From NCBI GenBank assembly GCA_963845285.1, contig CAWJRO010000036.1, positions 56,339-120,338 on the forward strand: a stretch of DNA of 64,000 nt. Reading direction: 5' to 3'. Position numbers and translations under genes: made by a program. Every line of letters begins with the position of its first letter. The stretch's first letter is position 1. This document shows, piece after piece, positions 17,807 to 26,840 of this stretch. A model generated the notes under the pieces. The model was not told the DNA's origin, searched no databases, and saw only the letters and a list, made by a program, of their open reading frames with translations. Source of the DNA: Methanobacterium_C sp963845285 (lineage in GTDB: Archaea; Methanobacteriota; Methanobacteria; Methanobacteriales; Methanobacteriaceae).

Positions 17807-17913
17807 AAGGCTGTCTCATGATTACTTTTAACCTATATAATTTTGTTTATTTTTGAATTTAAAGCTTTATTTATCCTTATTTTTTTGCAAATTCTGAACT
17901 ATGGGACAGCCTC
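17807..17913 (-). mobile_element. MITE family A, copy 2 (107 bp)
   Basis: Ends are aaggctgtctcat and atgggacagcctc. The flanking 5-bp target duplication ATCCT lies at 17802-17806 and 17914-17918. Its reverse complement aligns along its whole length with copies 1 and 4. No ORF. It lies between the cyclase gene and tRNA-Glu. Confidence 0.88.
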
Positions 17914-18223
17914 ATCCTCTTATAAAAAGTATTTAACTCATTGTCAGGATAAGAAGTATGAAATAAATATCACAATGAGCTTGATCCTGGGACATAAATG
18001 AAAAACATATGGAAATAGATCTCTAAAAATCTCTATTTAATAAAATTTTAAATAATCTATTTTTTTATCTATAACTGGGCCTAAAGTTAATACGCAACCT
18101 CTATGGAATGTAAACATTTATATGGTTGAAATAAGTTACTGTATTAGTGTTCACATCTTTGTTGATTAAGATTGCATAAGTTGTAGAATGTCTGTGATTT
18201 TGATTGTATTTGAAAATTATCTT
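17914..18223. other. Intergenic region upstream of tRNA-Glu
   Basis: 310 bp of AT-rich DNA. tttatatgg near 18117-18125 may be the tRNA promoter's TATA box. No ORF was recognised. Confidence 0.45.
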
Positions 18224-18298
18224 GCTCCGGTAGTGTAGTCCGGCCAATCATTTTGGCCTCTCGAGCCAAAGACTCGGGTTCGAATCCCGGCCGGAGCA
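18224..18298 (+). tRNA. tRNA-Glu (CTC anticodon)
   Basis: 75 nt. The acceptor stem GCTCCGG pairs with CCGGAGC, followed by discriminator A. The anticodon stem TTGGC/GCCAA encloses the loop CTCTCGA, giving anticodon CTC. The T arm GGGTTCGAATCCC is canonical. CCA is not encoded. No intron is apparent. Confidence 0.95.
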
Positions 18299-18411
18299 TC
18301 TTTTTATGTTCGTTTTATTCATTTAATGCTTCTTGTTTTCCCACATATTAAAAATTAAATTACTTTTTTTAACAATTTTAAATCACTGAATGGTTTATTT
18401 TAGTAATACAC

Positions 18412-19160
18412 ATGGTTTGTTCTATTAGTAAAATTATTCTGGTTTCAATACAGTATGTAAATCAGGAAATTAATACAATAGAAAATATTGAAGCCATTGG
18501 CCAGGTTTGTCGCGAAAAAAATGTGATTTTTCACACAGATGCCACCCATACATTCACCAGAGTCCCCTAGATGTTAAAAAACTGCCAGTTGATCTGATTT
18601 CAATTTCAGCCCACACCATCCACGATCCCAGCAGCATAGGTGTGATTTACATCCGTAAAGGAACTCCCCTTAAAGAATGGGTTGATGGAGGATTTCAGGA
18701 ATTTAACAAACGCGCAGGGATTGAAAATATTCCTGAGGCAGTTGGTTTTGCCAAAGCTGTGGAACTAGTAACTCCTGAAGAAAACAAAAAGCTTCAGGAG
18801 ATGCGTGATCATGTTATCAACAGAATCATGTCTGAAATACCTCAAACAACTTTAAATGGTCATTCAAAAAAAAGAATGCCTCAAAATGCAAATATTACCT
18901 TTGAATTTGTGGAGGGGGAATCCATCACTCTACATCTGGATATGAGGGGATTTGCAGTGAGTACGGGATCTGCATGTTTTCATCGTTCCCTTAAATCCAG
19001 CCATGTTATTTTAGGGATAGGTGGAGATCCTGAAAGAGCCCATGGGTCAGTTAGACTTACAATGAGCCGTTACAATACAATGGAAGATATTGACGCTGTG
19101 GCAGATGCACTTGTAGAGGTGGTTGGAAAGTTGAGAACAATAAGTTCATTGGGCAACTAA
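18412..19160 (+). pseudogene. Truncated, frameshifted NifS/IscS-like cysteine desulfurase
   Basis: Two frames join at about 18567. The first (18412 on) reads LVSIQYVNQEI then REKNVIFHTDA and stops at TAG. The second carries PVDLISISAH, ENIPEAVGFAKAVEL and the Cys loop STGSACFHRSLKSSHV. A single missing base in the cccc run explains the shift. The first ~110 residues of a normal enzyme (about 390) are absent. The PLP lysine position (family SGHKxxGP) reads SAHTIHDP, so the lysine is lost. All three defects make it non-functional as a desulfurase. Confidence 0.82.
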
Positions 19161-19259
19161 AATATACAAAAAATGAATTTATATAAGGTTTTACTTTTTT
19201 CATTGATTATAATCATAGTTTTGTTGATTTAGTTATGAAAAGTAGATAATTCTCATAAT

Positions 19260-19424
19260 TTAGATAATTCCTATATAAAAAATAATTACGCCTATAATGA
19301 AACTAAAAACTGCTGTTAAATTTGTAGACCTTCTCTTTTCTTTCACTACCTTTGTTGAAGTATATACCAATAGGATAGACATTATCCATAATATTGAAGC
19401 TCCCAAAATAAAAAATAATCTCAT
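19260..19424 (-). CDS. 54-residue two-helix membrane protein
   Basis: Short ORF with a strong SD (aggaggt, 7 nt before the ATG at 19422-19424). It begins MRLFFILGASILWIMSIL, has a basic middle (KVVKEKRRS) and a second hydrophobic segment (AVFSFIIGVIIFYIGII). This topology is two membrane helices joined by a short positive loop. No family was recognised. Confidence 0.65.
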   Translation of the reverse strand: MRLFFILGASILWIMSILLVYTSTKVVKEKRRSTNLTAVFSFIIGVIIFYIGII

Positions 19425-20100
19425 GATCTGTACCTCCTAAAATTTAAGCCAATTAAAATGTTTTTTAGCAAGTTAACTTACTATCAAACCAACCTATTTA
19501 TCAGTTACTATCAAAATACCTATTAAATGGTATCCGATACCTAATTTTCTTTTTCATAAGTGTTTTAAATATTTTTTTTATATCTTTCAATCAAATTTTG
19601 AAAATTTAAACTTACTTCGATTATATGTTCTATATTAGAGTTATGGATAATGAACTATTTTTAAAGATGGTGGCTCAATCTGAATTTGGGATGGAAAACT
19701 TTTATTTTAGGAAATAACGGTTTATTTTAACCTAAACAAAAAAGGCAGGATATCATTTTAATTTGTAGTTATAAAGTTAAAAATCATTTATAATCTCTTT
19801 TAACTGCGTAAATTGGGAATTCTTGTATAAATCAACTTTAGTTCTTTTAGTTTAATAATAAAACTGTTATCATATCTTCATAAAAACATTAAATGGGCTT
19901 TTTTTGATTAAATACGGTTCTATGTAAGTTATTTTGTTAAAAAATGGAATGGATAAGTCTTATACAAAACTGGTGAGTTTAAAAACTTCATAGCATGTCT
20001 TAAATTTGAAACACGACTCTCTGAGAGTCTTTTTTTGAAAAAAAAATAAAAACATTTATATGCAAGGTCAAGGTTACAATCTTATATTGTCTAGAGTTCT
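19425..20100. other. Long AT-rich intergenic region
   Basis: 676 bp with no SD-preceded ORF recognised. The right end holds a perfect hairpin with a T tract and the TATA box of the Ig-repeat wall protein. An unannotated small RNA ending at that hairpin is possible but unsupported. Confidence 0.5.
20015..20036 (+). terminator. Hairpin plus T7, terminator-like
   Basis: gactctctgagagtc is a perfect 7-bp inverted repeat with a one-base centre, followed directly by seven T. It looks like a bacterial intrinsic terminator, which is uncommon in archaea. It lies upstream of the TATA box at 20054, so it would insulate the next gene, or act as an operator. Confidence 0.5.
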
Positions 20101-20137
20101 ATGGCTTTAGTTCATAGAATAAAAAGGCATGGAGGCG
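20054..20137 (+). promoter_or_regulatory. Promoter and GGAGGCG ribosome site of the Ig-repeat wall protein
   Basis: The TATA box tttatatg is at about 20054-20061. GGAGGCG at 20131-20137 is followed by 5 nt and ATT AAG (20143), the same geometry as at 8394 and on the minus strand at 51437. Confidence 0.6.
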
Positions 20138-20142
20138 GTATA

Positions 20143-22257
20143 ATTAAGTGGAAATTATTCATGTCAATGTTTCTCCTGTGTGGAGTGGCATTACTTAATT
20201 TAAGTGGCGCATCTGCGGTAGCATTGGATTCAAACAGTTCTAGTGTAGCAAACACCACAAATGTAAATCCTCATGTGACAACAGTAGATCCATCTAATAA
20301 TGCTGTGAATGTCCCGGTGAATAAGGTCATTAATGTCACATTTAATGAATCCATAAAAAATGGGACTAACTGGATAGAGCTTCAAAACAACAATGGAACA
20401 TTGATACCTATCAATAAATCCATCAGTGGTAACACGTTGACTATCACACCGAACAGTAATCTAAGTAACGGAACTAAGTATTCTTTACTTATACATACTG
20501 GTAGTGTGACTGATTTGGCTGGTAATAAGGTGGCTGGTTATGTAACTCGTTTCACCACTGCTGATACTGTTGCACCTGTTGTGGTCAGTTCAGATCCATC
20601 TAACAATGTTAAGGATGTTGTGTTGGGTAAGGTGATTAAGGTCACTTTCAGTGAACCAATAAAAGCTGGAAGTAGCTGGATAGTGCTTCAAGACAGTAAA
20701 GGAACAGTGATACCAATTACCACGTCTATTAATGGTAAGGTGTTAACCATAACACCCGGTAAAGCTTTAAGTGAAGAAACTAAGTATTCTTTACTTATAC
20801 ATACTGGTAGTGTGACTGATTTGGCTGGTAATAAGGTGGCTGGTTATGTAACTCGTTTCACCACTGCTGATACTGTTGCACCTGTTGTGGTCAGTTCAGA
20901 TCCATCTAACAATGTTAAGGATGTTGTGTTGGGTAAGGTGATTAAGGTCACTTTCAGTGAACCAATAAAAGCTGGAAGTAGCTGGATAGTGCTTCAAGAC
21001 AGTAAAGGAACAGTGATACCAATTACCACGTCTATTAATGGTAAGGTGTTAACCATAACACCCGGTAAAGCTTTAAGTGAAGAAACTAAGTATTCTTTAC
21101 TTATACATACTGGTAGTGTGACTGATTTGGCTGGTAATAAGGTGGCTGGTTATGTAACTCGTTTCACCACTGCTGATACTGTTGCACCTGTTGTGGTCAG
21201 TTCAGATCCATCTAACAATGTTAAGGATGTTGTGTTGGGTAAGGTGATTAAGGTCACTTTCAGTGAACCAATAAAAGCTGGAAGTAGCTGGATAGTGCTT
21301 CAAGACAGTAAAGGAACAGTGATACCAATTACCACGTCTATTAATGGTAAGGTGTTAACCATAACACCCGGTAAAGCTTTAAGTGAAGAAACTAAGTATT
21401 CTTTACTTATACATACTGGTAGTGTGACTGATTTGGCTGGTAATAAGGTGGCTGGTTATGTAACTCGTTTCACCACTGATACTCCTGCTGTGACTTTTAC
21501 CTCAGCTCAGATATTGGATGCAGCTGCAAGGGTGAAAGCTTACGTAGACGCTAATCATGGTTTACCCGGTTATGTAACAATAGGTTCAACAAATGTTTCA
21601 ATGGCTCAGTTTTTACAGATGATGAGTGTTGATGTGTTGCAGATAAACAATGGATCAAATGCACCTATTGTGTTACCAAATGTGAAAGCACCTACAAATC
21701 CATCAGACAATGTTGGAACAGGAAACATTTACACGACAGAATATTTGAGTTTGGCTCAACAACTCAAAAACATTGCAGGTGTAACAGCTCCGAATTATAT
21801 TTCCAGTTCTCAGGGAAATATCCAGTTCGACTCAGCAGTTTACATGTATTCCAGAATATTAAACTACTACAAAAACAACAATGCACTACCGAACTATGCA
21901 GCAATAAGCCCATGGACAACAATTACACACCCAAATACATTCAATCAAGCAGCATTCAACCAAATTATGAGCACAGCTTCAAGATTTTGGTATCAAAGTG
22001 GAATCAGCACAGCTGCTGGTATTGAAGCTTATCATTGCGGAGACTGCTGGGCTATGAGTGCTTATTTGTACAATAAACTAACTGCAGCAGGCATTCATTC
22101 CAAGATAATACAGTATGGCACAGAATATGCAAGTAACCATAGATCTGTTCAGTACTACAAGGATGGTTGCTGGTATGATGTTCCATACAGAGCATGGGGA
22201 TTTAACTCAATGTTCCGAAACACCCAAAGTTCAGGATATCTTATAGCTCAATCATAG
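20143..22257 (+). CDS. Secreted Ig-repeat, pseudomurein-binding, transglutaminase-like protein
   Basis: Signal peptide (KLFMSMFLLCGVALLNL, then GASA). Then four SbsA-type Big_5 Ig-like repeats of 102 residues (VTFSEPIKAG, TGSVTDLAGN) and two pseudomurein-binding repeats (QILDAAARVKAYVDANHGLP; AVYMYSRILNYYKNNNALP). The C-terminal transglutaminase-fold domain has Cys635 (GDCWAM), His666 (SNHRSV) and Asp679 (WYDVPY). It resembles the product of 8406-9344 and C71 endoisopeptidases; wall cross-link cleavage or remodelling is inferred. Start: GGAGGCG, 5 nt, ATT AAG. ATG 20101 is an in-frame alternative that would add a basic stretch without an SD. Confidence 0.78.
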   Translation: MKWKLFMSMFLLCGVALLNLSGASAVALDSNSSSVANTTNVNPHVTTVDPSNNAVNVPVNKVINVTFNESIKNGTNWIELQNNNGTLIPINKSISGNTLTITPNSNLSNGTKYSLLIHTGSVTDLAGNKVAGYVTRFTTADTVAPVVVSSDPSNNVKDVVLGKVIKVTFSEPIKAGSSWIVLQDSKGTVIPITTSINGKVLTITPGKALSEETKYSLLIHTGSVTDLAGNKVAGYVTRFTTADTVAPVVVSSDPSNNVKDVVLGKVIKVTFSEPIKAGSSWIVLQDSKGTVIPITTSINGKVLTITPGKALSEETKYSLLIHTGSVTDLAGNKVAGYVTRFTTADTVAPVVVSSDPSNNVKDVVLGKVIKVTFSEPIKAGSSWIVLQDSKGTVIPITTSINGKVLTITPGKALSEETKYSLLIHTGSVTDLAGNKVAGYVTRFTTDTPAVTFTSAQILDAAARVKAYVDANHGLPGYVTIGSTNVSMAQFLQMMSVDVLQINNGSNAPIVLPNVKAPTNPSDNVGTGNIYTTEYLSLAQQLKNIAGVTAPNYISSSQGNIQFDSAVYMYSRILNYYKNNNALPNYAAISPWTTITHPNTFNQAAFNQIMSTASRFWYQSGISTAAGIEAYHCGDCWAMSAYLYNKLTAAGIHSKIIQYGTEYASNHRSVQYYKDGCWYDVPYRAWGFNSMFRNTQSSGYLIAQS
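20558..21475 (+). repeat. Three tandem 306-bp repeats, apparently identical
   Basis: Units 20558-20863, 20864-21169 and 21170-21475 read the same base for base by eye. Each encodes one 102-residue Ig-like domain. A diverged fourth unit precedes them, sharing its 3' part with them (from about 20474). Identity at third codon positions points to very recent duplication or gene conversion. Confidence 0.9.
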
Positions 22258-22456
22258 AAATGTAGAAGTAGTTAGAAAAAAAATCCGATCCACAGTTAAA
22301 GCAAAACTGTTGATTAACCATTTTTTTATTTTATTTTTAAATTTTTTTCAGATTCAAATATTCTGATTTTTATATGATTTTGCGTTCATACTTGGTTTTA
22401 AGTTACTTGTTTATGTTTTTATTATTTACCTGGTGTTAAGGCCCTTTATTTTTAGT
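22258..22456. terminator. T-rich termination region between convergent genes
   Basis: Contains long T runs (for example ccatttttttattttattttt near 22318-22340), the usual archaeal termination signal after the wall-protein gene. No gene was seen. Confidence 0.45.
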
Positions 22457-23353
22457 TTAATTGCTTTTACCTATTATGTACATGTAAATTTGTTCTTTTT
22501 TATCTACTTTAACTGGTTTCCATTCTTCCAAGGTCCAATAATATGAAACAACTCTGGTTTCGGGCTTAAGTTCTTCTAAGAATTTTCTTTTCAACCTTTG
22601 ATTTGTTCCGCGCCATAAAAACAGGGTCACCACAGTTGCAGAACTTAAGTCCTGATGGAAAAAATTGCTCCAAACAATTTTCACATCTTTGTGAAGCCCG
22701 AGCACTGTTACAACCAGCACAGACCATAGCACACGTAAAGGATCAACTTCTATTCCCACGGCCCTTGAATGGTACTTCTTGGCTGCAGTTATTACAATTC
22801 TCCCATCACCTGATCCAAGATCATAGATTATATCTCCAGAATTGACCTCTGCCATCTCAAGCATATTTTTTATGACATTTCTAGAAGCAGGCTGCCAACC
22901 TGCACCTACAATAAATGTCCATAGTAGACACTGTCAAAAACTTGGGGGTTTTTGAAATTGATGTTTTAATAAACAATCTTTTTTATTTGTCTTAAACTCA
23001 TTATTTTCAGAAATAGAAATCTAAAAACTTTTATAATGAGGGAACATAATATTTTCTATGGCGAAACAAAAAAATACCTGTTCCAATTAATATTTTGTTT
23101 GATTAGGCTTATAAAATTTCCTCAAACAAAAAAGAAAATATCTTTCAGAAAACATTTCCCCAAAGCGTTAAGAAGCTAATGAAGATTAAAAAAGGTTTAA
23201 TGTAACGAATAAACATTAAAATAGAAATTCAAACCCTAAAAAAACTTTTTAACATCCAACCCCCAAGTTTTTGACAGTGCCCCATAGTAACCACAATACA
23301 AATAAAACAATCATTAAACATATAATTAAAAGAATTGTGAATAATGTTAACAC
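22457..23353 (-). pseudogene. Membrane-anchored SAM methyltransferase disrupted by a MITE
   Basis: The 3' part (22457-22918) encodes WQPASRNVIKNMLEMAEV, SAM motif I DIIYDLGSGDGR, VGIEVDP and a late FLEELKPETRVVSYYW. The 5' part (23290-23353) encodes a membrane helix (LIICLMIVLFVLWLL) after GTG 23351-23353 with an upstream GGAG. Between them lies a 355-bp inverted-repeat element flanked by 8-bp duplications. Removing the element and one duplication gives one open frame of about 177 residues, the size of the archaeal single-helix methyltransferase family. Interrupted in this genome. Confidence 0.88.
22927..23281. mobile_element. 355-bp MITE with IS6-like ends
   Basis: The terminal inverted repeat is about 24 bp, beginning g(g/a)cactgtcaaaaac and running through ttgggggtt. 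The 8-bp target duplication CCATAGTA lies at 22919-22926 and 23282-23289. The GGCACTGT-type ends and 8-bp duplication are the hallmarks of the IS6 family (from knowledge of that family). There is no transposase ORF, so it is a non-autonomous derivative. Confidence 0.88.
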
Positions 23354-23677
23354 ATTAAAAACTCCATTTTTTTTTACTTTTAGAATTTCTGGTAGATGAA
23401 AGATATAATCAGGAATATTTTTTTATTGTAAGAAAAAGATGTCTCATGATTATTTGTTATTTATATAATTTTCATTATTTTTGAATTTAAAGCTTTGTTT
23501 ACTCTATTTTTTTGCAAATTTTGAACTATGAGACAGCCTCAAGAAGTATTATGAGGTTTAAATAAAAAAACTTTTTATATTAACTTTTATTAACATACTC
23601 CTCATATTTCATATTTTTATAGAAATAGTACCATATTATTAATTAATAAAGATTTTAAAATTTCAAAGAAGATTGAA
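23354..23677. other. Intergenic region holding MITE copy 3
   Basis: 324 bp. It contains the element at 23435-23540, and a TATA-like tttatat near 23571 that may serve the DUF4013 gene. No other content was recognised. Confidence 0.5.
23435..23540 (-). mobile_element. MITE family A, copy 3 (106 bp)
   Basis: The left end is degenerate (aaagatgtctcat) and the right end is atgagacagcctc. The 5-bp target duplication AAGAA lies at 23430-23434 and 23541-23545. It is in the same orientation as copy 2. No ORF. Confidence 0.86.
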
Positions 23678-24442
23678 ATGAAGTTCAAAAAATTGGCGGT
23701 GAAATCTTTTAGATATGCTGCCTCAGACTGGTACAACCTGATTATTCTGGGTGTGATCCTGTTTTTGCTGGAAAATTTGAATTCATTACCCGGCAATCAA
23801 CTAGGCATAGATATCTATGACGTAATCTTCTGGATAATTATAGCATTTTTAAGTTTTCTAGAATCTGGTTACCTTTTCAGGATAGTAGAAGAAACATTAA
23901 GTGGATCAAAGAAACCTCCTAAATTTAATCGTTTACAGGAGCTGATTTTACATGGAATTAAAAAATTTTCAGTATTTATTATCTATTTCTCTCTTCCATT
24001 ATTTGTCCTTGGATTGGTTGCTTTTGATTTGGAACATTACTTGAAAACTATTTATATGAATTCAAGTGTACTGTCATATTATCTGGATCCACACATCAGT
24101 TTCTATTTGTTTGCTGCAATTTTCATAGGTTCTATAATCTATTTCTGGTATCTATGTGCCGTACTGAATATGGCCCATAATAAGGGTACCATCCATTCAG
24201 GACTGGACTTAAAAATGGTATACAACAGATTGAAGAGAGTTAACATTAAATATTTATTGTTAGTTTTTGTTTTAACCGTTTTAATCACTTATTTGTTGGC
24301 TTCGGCCATTTTCACTGAGTATGAACTTATTCCATTTGATATTTACATGTGGAATGTGGGCGATCTAATACTGCAGCTACTTCTGGCCCCATATCTTCTC
24401 ATATTTAGTTTCAGGATTTTAGGGTTGATTGAAATTCCTTAA
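23678..24442 (+). CDS. DUF4013-type polytopic membrane protein
   Basis: 254 residues with about five or six hydrophobic helices (near 20-36, 44-66, 92-114, 145-168, 193-214, 230-248). The opening AVKSFRYAASDWYNLIILG and closing LLAPYLLIFSFRILGLIEIP match the DUF4013 pattern of archaeal membrane proteins. Function unknown. It ends 34 bp before the UspA gene on the same strand, so the two may be co-transcribed. Confidence 0.78.
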   Translation: MKFKKLAVKSFRYAASDWYNLIILGVILFLLENLNSLPGNQLGIDIYDVIFWIIIAFLSFLESGYLFRIVEETLSGSKKPPKFNRLQELILHGIKKFSVFIIYFSLPLFVLGLVAFDLEHYLKTIYMNSSVLSYYLDPHISFYLFAAIFIGSIIYFWYLCAVLNMAHNKGTIHSGLDLKMVYNRLKRVNIKYLLLVFVLTVLITYLLASAIFTEYELIPFDIYMWNVGDLILQLLLAPYLLIFSFRILGLIEIP

Positions 24443-24476
24443 AAATAAATAAAACCAAAATTTAAGAGGTGAATGA

Positions 24477-24923
24477 ATGTACTGGAGAATATTACTGCCA
24501 ACTGATGGCTCAGAAAATGCAAAAAGGGCTGGAAAACATGCTATATGGATTGCAAATATCAATAAGGCAAATATTATTGTTTTAAATGTGGTGGAACCAT
24601 ATTATCCGAGAATACCCACTATGCCAAATTTCAGGGAAAACCTTTACAATGAATTAAGGGAAGAAGGCCAGAGAACTGTTGAAAAATTTAAAAAGGATTT
24701 AGAGGATCAACAATGCAAAGGAGTATGTGAAAATATCAAGTTAACCACTGAAATCAAAGAAGGAAACCCCTACTTGGAGATACTTAAAACCATTGATAAA
24801 GAACATATTGATCTGGTGGTTATGGGAGCATCTGGAAGGCATGGTTTGGACAGATTTATGTTGGGGAGCGTTACAGAGAGGGTGGTAAGAGAATCTAAAG
24901 CTCCTGTTTTAGTTGTGCCATAA
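24477..24923 (+). CDS. Universal stress protein, UspA family
   Basis: 148 residues. It opens ILLPTDGSENAKRAGKHAI. The ATP-binding motif GASGRHGLDRFMLGSVTERVV (split here as GASGRHGLDRF and MLGSVTERVV) is followed by SKAPVLVV, the canonical G-2x-G-9x-G(S/T) of nucleotide-binding Usp proteins. Cytosolic stress-response protein. SD aggtga lies just upstream of the ATG. Confidence 0.92.
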   Translation: MYWRILLPTDGSENAKRAGKHAIWIANINKANIIVLNVVEPYYPRIPTMPNFRENLYNELREEGQRTVEKFKKDLEDQQCKGVCENIKLTTEIKEGNPYLEILKTIDKEHIDLVVMGASGRHGLDRFMLGSVTERVVRESKAPVLVVP

Positions 24924-25138
24924 ATTTTCTAGAATTTCTTTTAGTCAGTAAATACTAGAATAAATATCATAATTTCTTTTTATATTCCTATTGGTGTGTA
25001 ATTACTAATTCAAAATTAGTTTTCTTATTTTTGAGATTATTTAATGGTTTAATGGAAAGCGCTTATGTTACTAGATTTTAAACCAAATTTTTTATAAGTG
25101 CTAATAACTATAAATTAATGTTAAATAGGTGAAATTTG

Positions 25139-25768
25139 ATGTCAACATTTGATAGGAAAGAAAGAGAAAAAAAATGGAGAAGGAAATCCATTACTGACGC
25201 TGCTGAGAAGTTATTCTTAAGTAAAAACTATGATGATATTTCCATGAATGATATAGCCAGAGAAGTTGAGTTGAACAGAGCAACGCTTTATCTTTACTTC
25301 GAAAATAAAGAAGCAATTTTTTTTTCAGTTGTACTGCGAGCAGTAGAGATGTTGAGTTCAATGATTAGGGTTGCTGTGAAAAATGTTGAAACAAGTATTC
25401 AAAAAATCTGGGCGTTAGAAAATGCTTATTTTGTATTTTCTAGTTTACATCCTGACTATTTCCGGATTTATAGTTGTTTCCAATCTGGAAGGTTTAATGG
25501 AAAAGACATAGACGGAGCTAAAGAGATCATCTGGGTGCAAAAAGAAATATTTAACATTTTGAATGGTACCTTAAAGATGGGAATAAATGATGGAACGATC
25601 CTGGAAGATATTGACCCAGTTTACACATCTATTTTGATCATATCCAATTTAGAAAATACTTTGAGTATGCGCCCACCTTTGGAAGATTTGCTGGAAAGCA
25701 GAAAGATCAGCCAGCAGATATTCTTTGATGATTTTATTTACTATGTAAATCAGTTAATCAAAAAATAA
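25139..25768 (+). CDS. TetR/AcrR-family transcriptional regulator
   Basis: 209 residues. The N-terminal helix-turn-helix is typical: ITDAAEKLFLSKNYDDISMNDIA, then LNRATLYLYFENKEAIF (both quoted in part). The C-terminal half is the ligand-binding, dimerisation domain. ATG 25139 follows ataggtgaaattt; a TTG one codon earlier is unlikely. The divergent-looking palindromes at 25949-25996, upstream of the following operon, are its likely operators; the ligand may be a substrate of the ABC exporter downstream. Confidence 0.88.
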   Translation: MSTFDRKEREKKWRRKSITDAAEKLFLSKNYDDISMNDIAREVELNRATLYLYFENKEAIFFSVVLRAVEMLSSMIRVAVKNVETSIQKIWALENAYFVFSSLHPDYFRIYSCFQSGRFNGKDIDGAKEIIWVQKEIFNILNGTLKMGINDGTILEDIDPVYTSILIISNLENTLSMRPPLEDLLESRKISQQIFFDDFIYYVNQLIKK

Positions 25769-25937
25769 GAATTTAACCTATTTTTTTTTATAGATAACTA
25801 AATTAATCCAATATTATATATTTTTGACTTGCTTTAGCCATTATTTTGTCAACATAACTGTTTCATTATTTTAGCAATGAAATTTCTGAAGTTTATAACT
25901 CACTTTTTGGTATTCATTTCTCTTTGATACGAAAAAT

Positions 25938-25996
25938 TTATATATTATGATAACATTATGTTATCAAATAACAGGTTGTTATCAAATAACAGGTTG
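25938..25996 (+). promoter_or_regulatory. TATA box with TetR-type operators
   Basis: tttatatatta near 25938-25948 is a TATA box. Right behind it lie the palindrome GATAACAT-T-ATGTTATC (25949-25965), then two direct copies of ttatcaaataacaggttg (25961-25978, 25979-25996). The half-sites ATAACA/TGTTAT (25968-25982) overlap them. Operators just downstream of TATA block polymerase in archaeal repression. Assignment to the TetR gene next door is inference. Confidence 0.7.
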
Positions 25997-26057
25997 TCAT
26001 AATGGTCGAAGAAAATGAGGCAAAATAAGTTTTTTCACCCCACGGAGGTTTTAGCAT

Positions 26058-26771
26058 ATGCTTAAAATAAAAATAAGTGATATAAATATGTATTAAGAGG
26101 TACATGGCAAAGGTGAACCTCTTATCATGATACAGGGAATGGGAATAGAGGTTTATTCCATATTAAATAACATAGATTCGTTTATTTCAGAATTTGCTAA
26201 AAAATATAAGGTAATTGTGTTTGATAATCGTGGTGTAGGTAGGACAGATAAACCTGATGAACCATATTCCATTGAAATGATGGCCGAAGATACAATTGGC
26301 CTCATGGATGTACTCAAAATAAAAAATGCTCATATGGGCGGTTCTATGGGATCGTGTATAACTCAAGTAATCGCTGCAAAATACCCTGAACGTGTGAATT
26401 GTTTGATACTATATTTGGCCACAACCAATTTTTCAGATACGTTGAAACAGGCCATAGACATTCCTCTAAAAATAGATTCTAAAGATGAGGAAATTAAAAA
26501 AATACCCCCTGAATCAATTCTAAATCAACTGGAAGCTAGTATGAAGTTTGATGGAAGAAAACTTCTGGGTCAGATTAAAGCACCCACACTCATTGTAAAC
26601 GCGACAAAAAACCAGTTCATCACTAATGAATGCGATGATGAGATTGCAAATGGAATAATGGGATTTAAATTTATACTTGTTGAAGGAGACCATCTTTTTC
26701 CAGCTACAAAGCCTGAAACTTTGGTAGATCACGCTCTTGGATTTATGGAGGGAACAGATCCTTCAAATTAA
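26058..26771 (+). pseudogene. Alpha/beta hydrolase with a nonsense codon at position 13
   Basis: The natural start is ATG 26058, after GGAGGT. It reads MLKIKISDINMY, then TAA 26094-26096, and continues in frame as EVHGKGEPL and MIQGMG. The rest is a hydrolase: VIVFDNRGVGRTDKP, nucleophile elbow HMGGSMGS and a late His in VEGDHLF. The usual acidic residue position reads NATKNQF, with Asn in place of Asp. Translation could restart at ATG 26127, but this would lack the first strand. First gene after the TetR-type operators. Confidence 0.8.
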
Positions 26772-26840
26772 GAAATTTATGTCAACTGAAAGTAGAGTAA
26801 AGTTGGAGTATTAAAAATGAAAAAATAGGAGATGGAAAAT

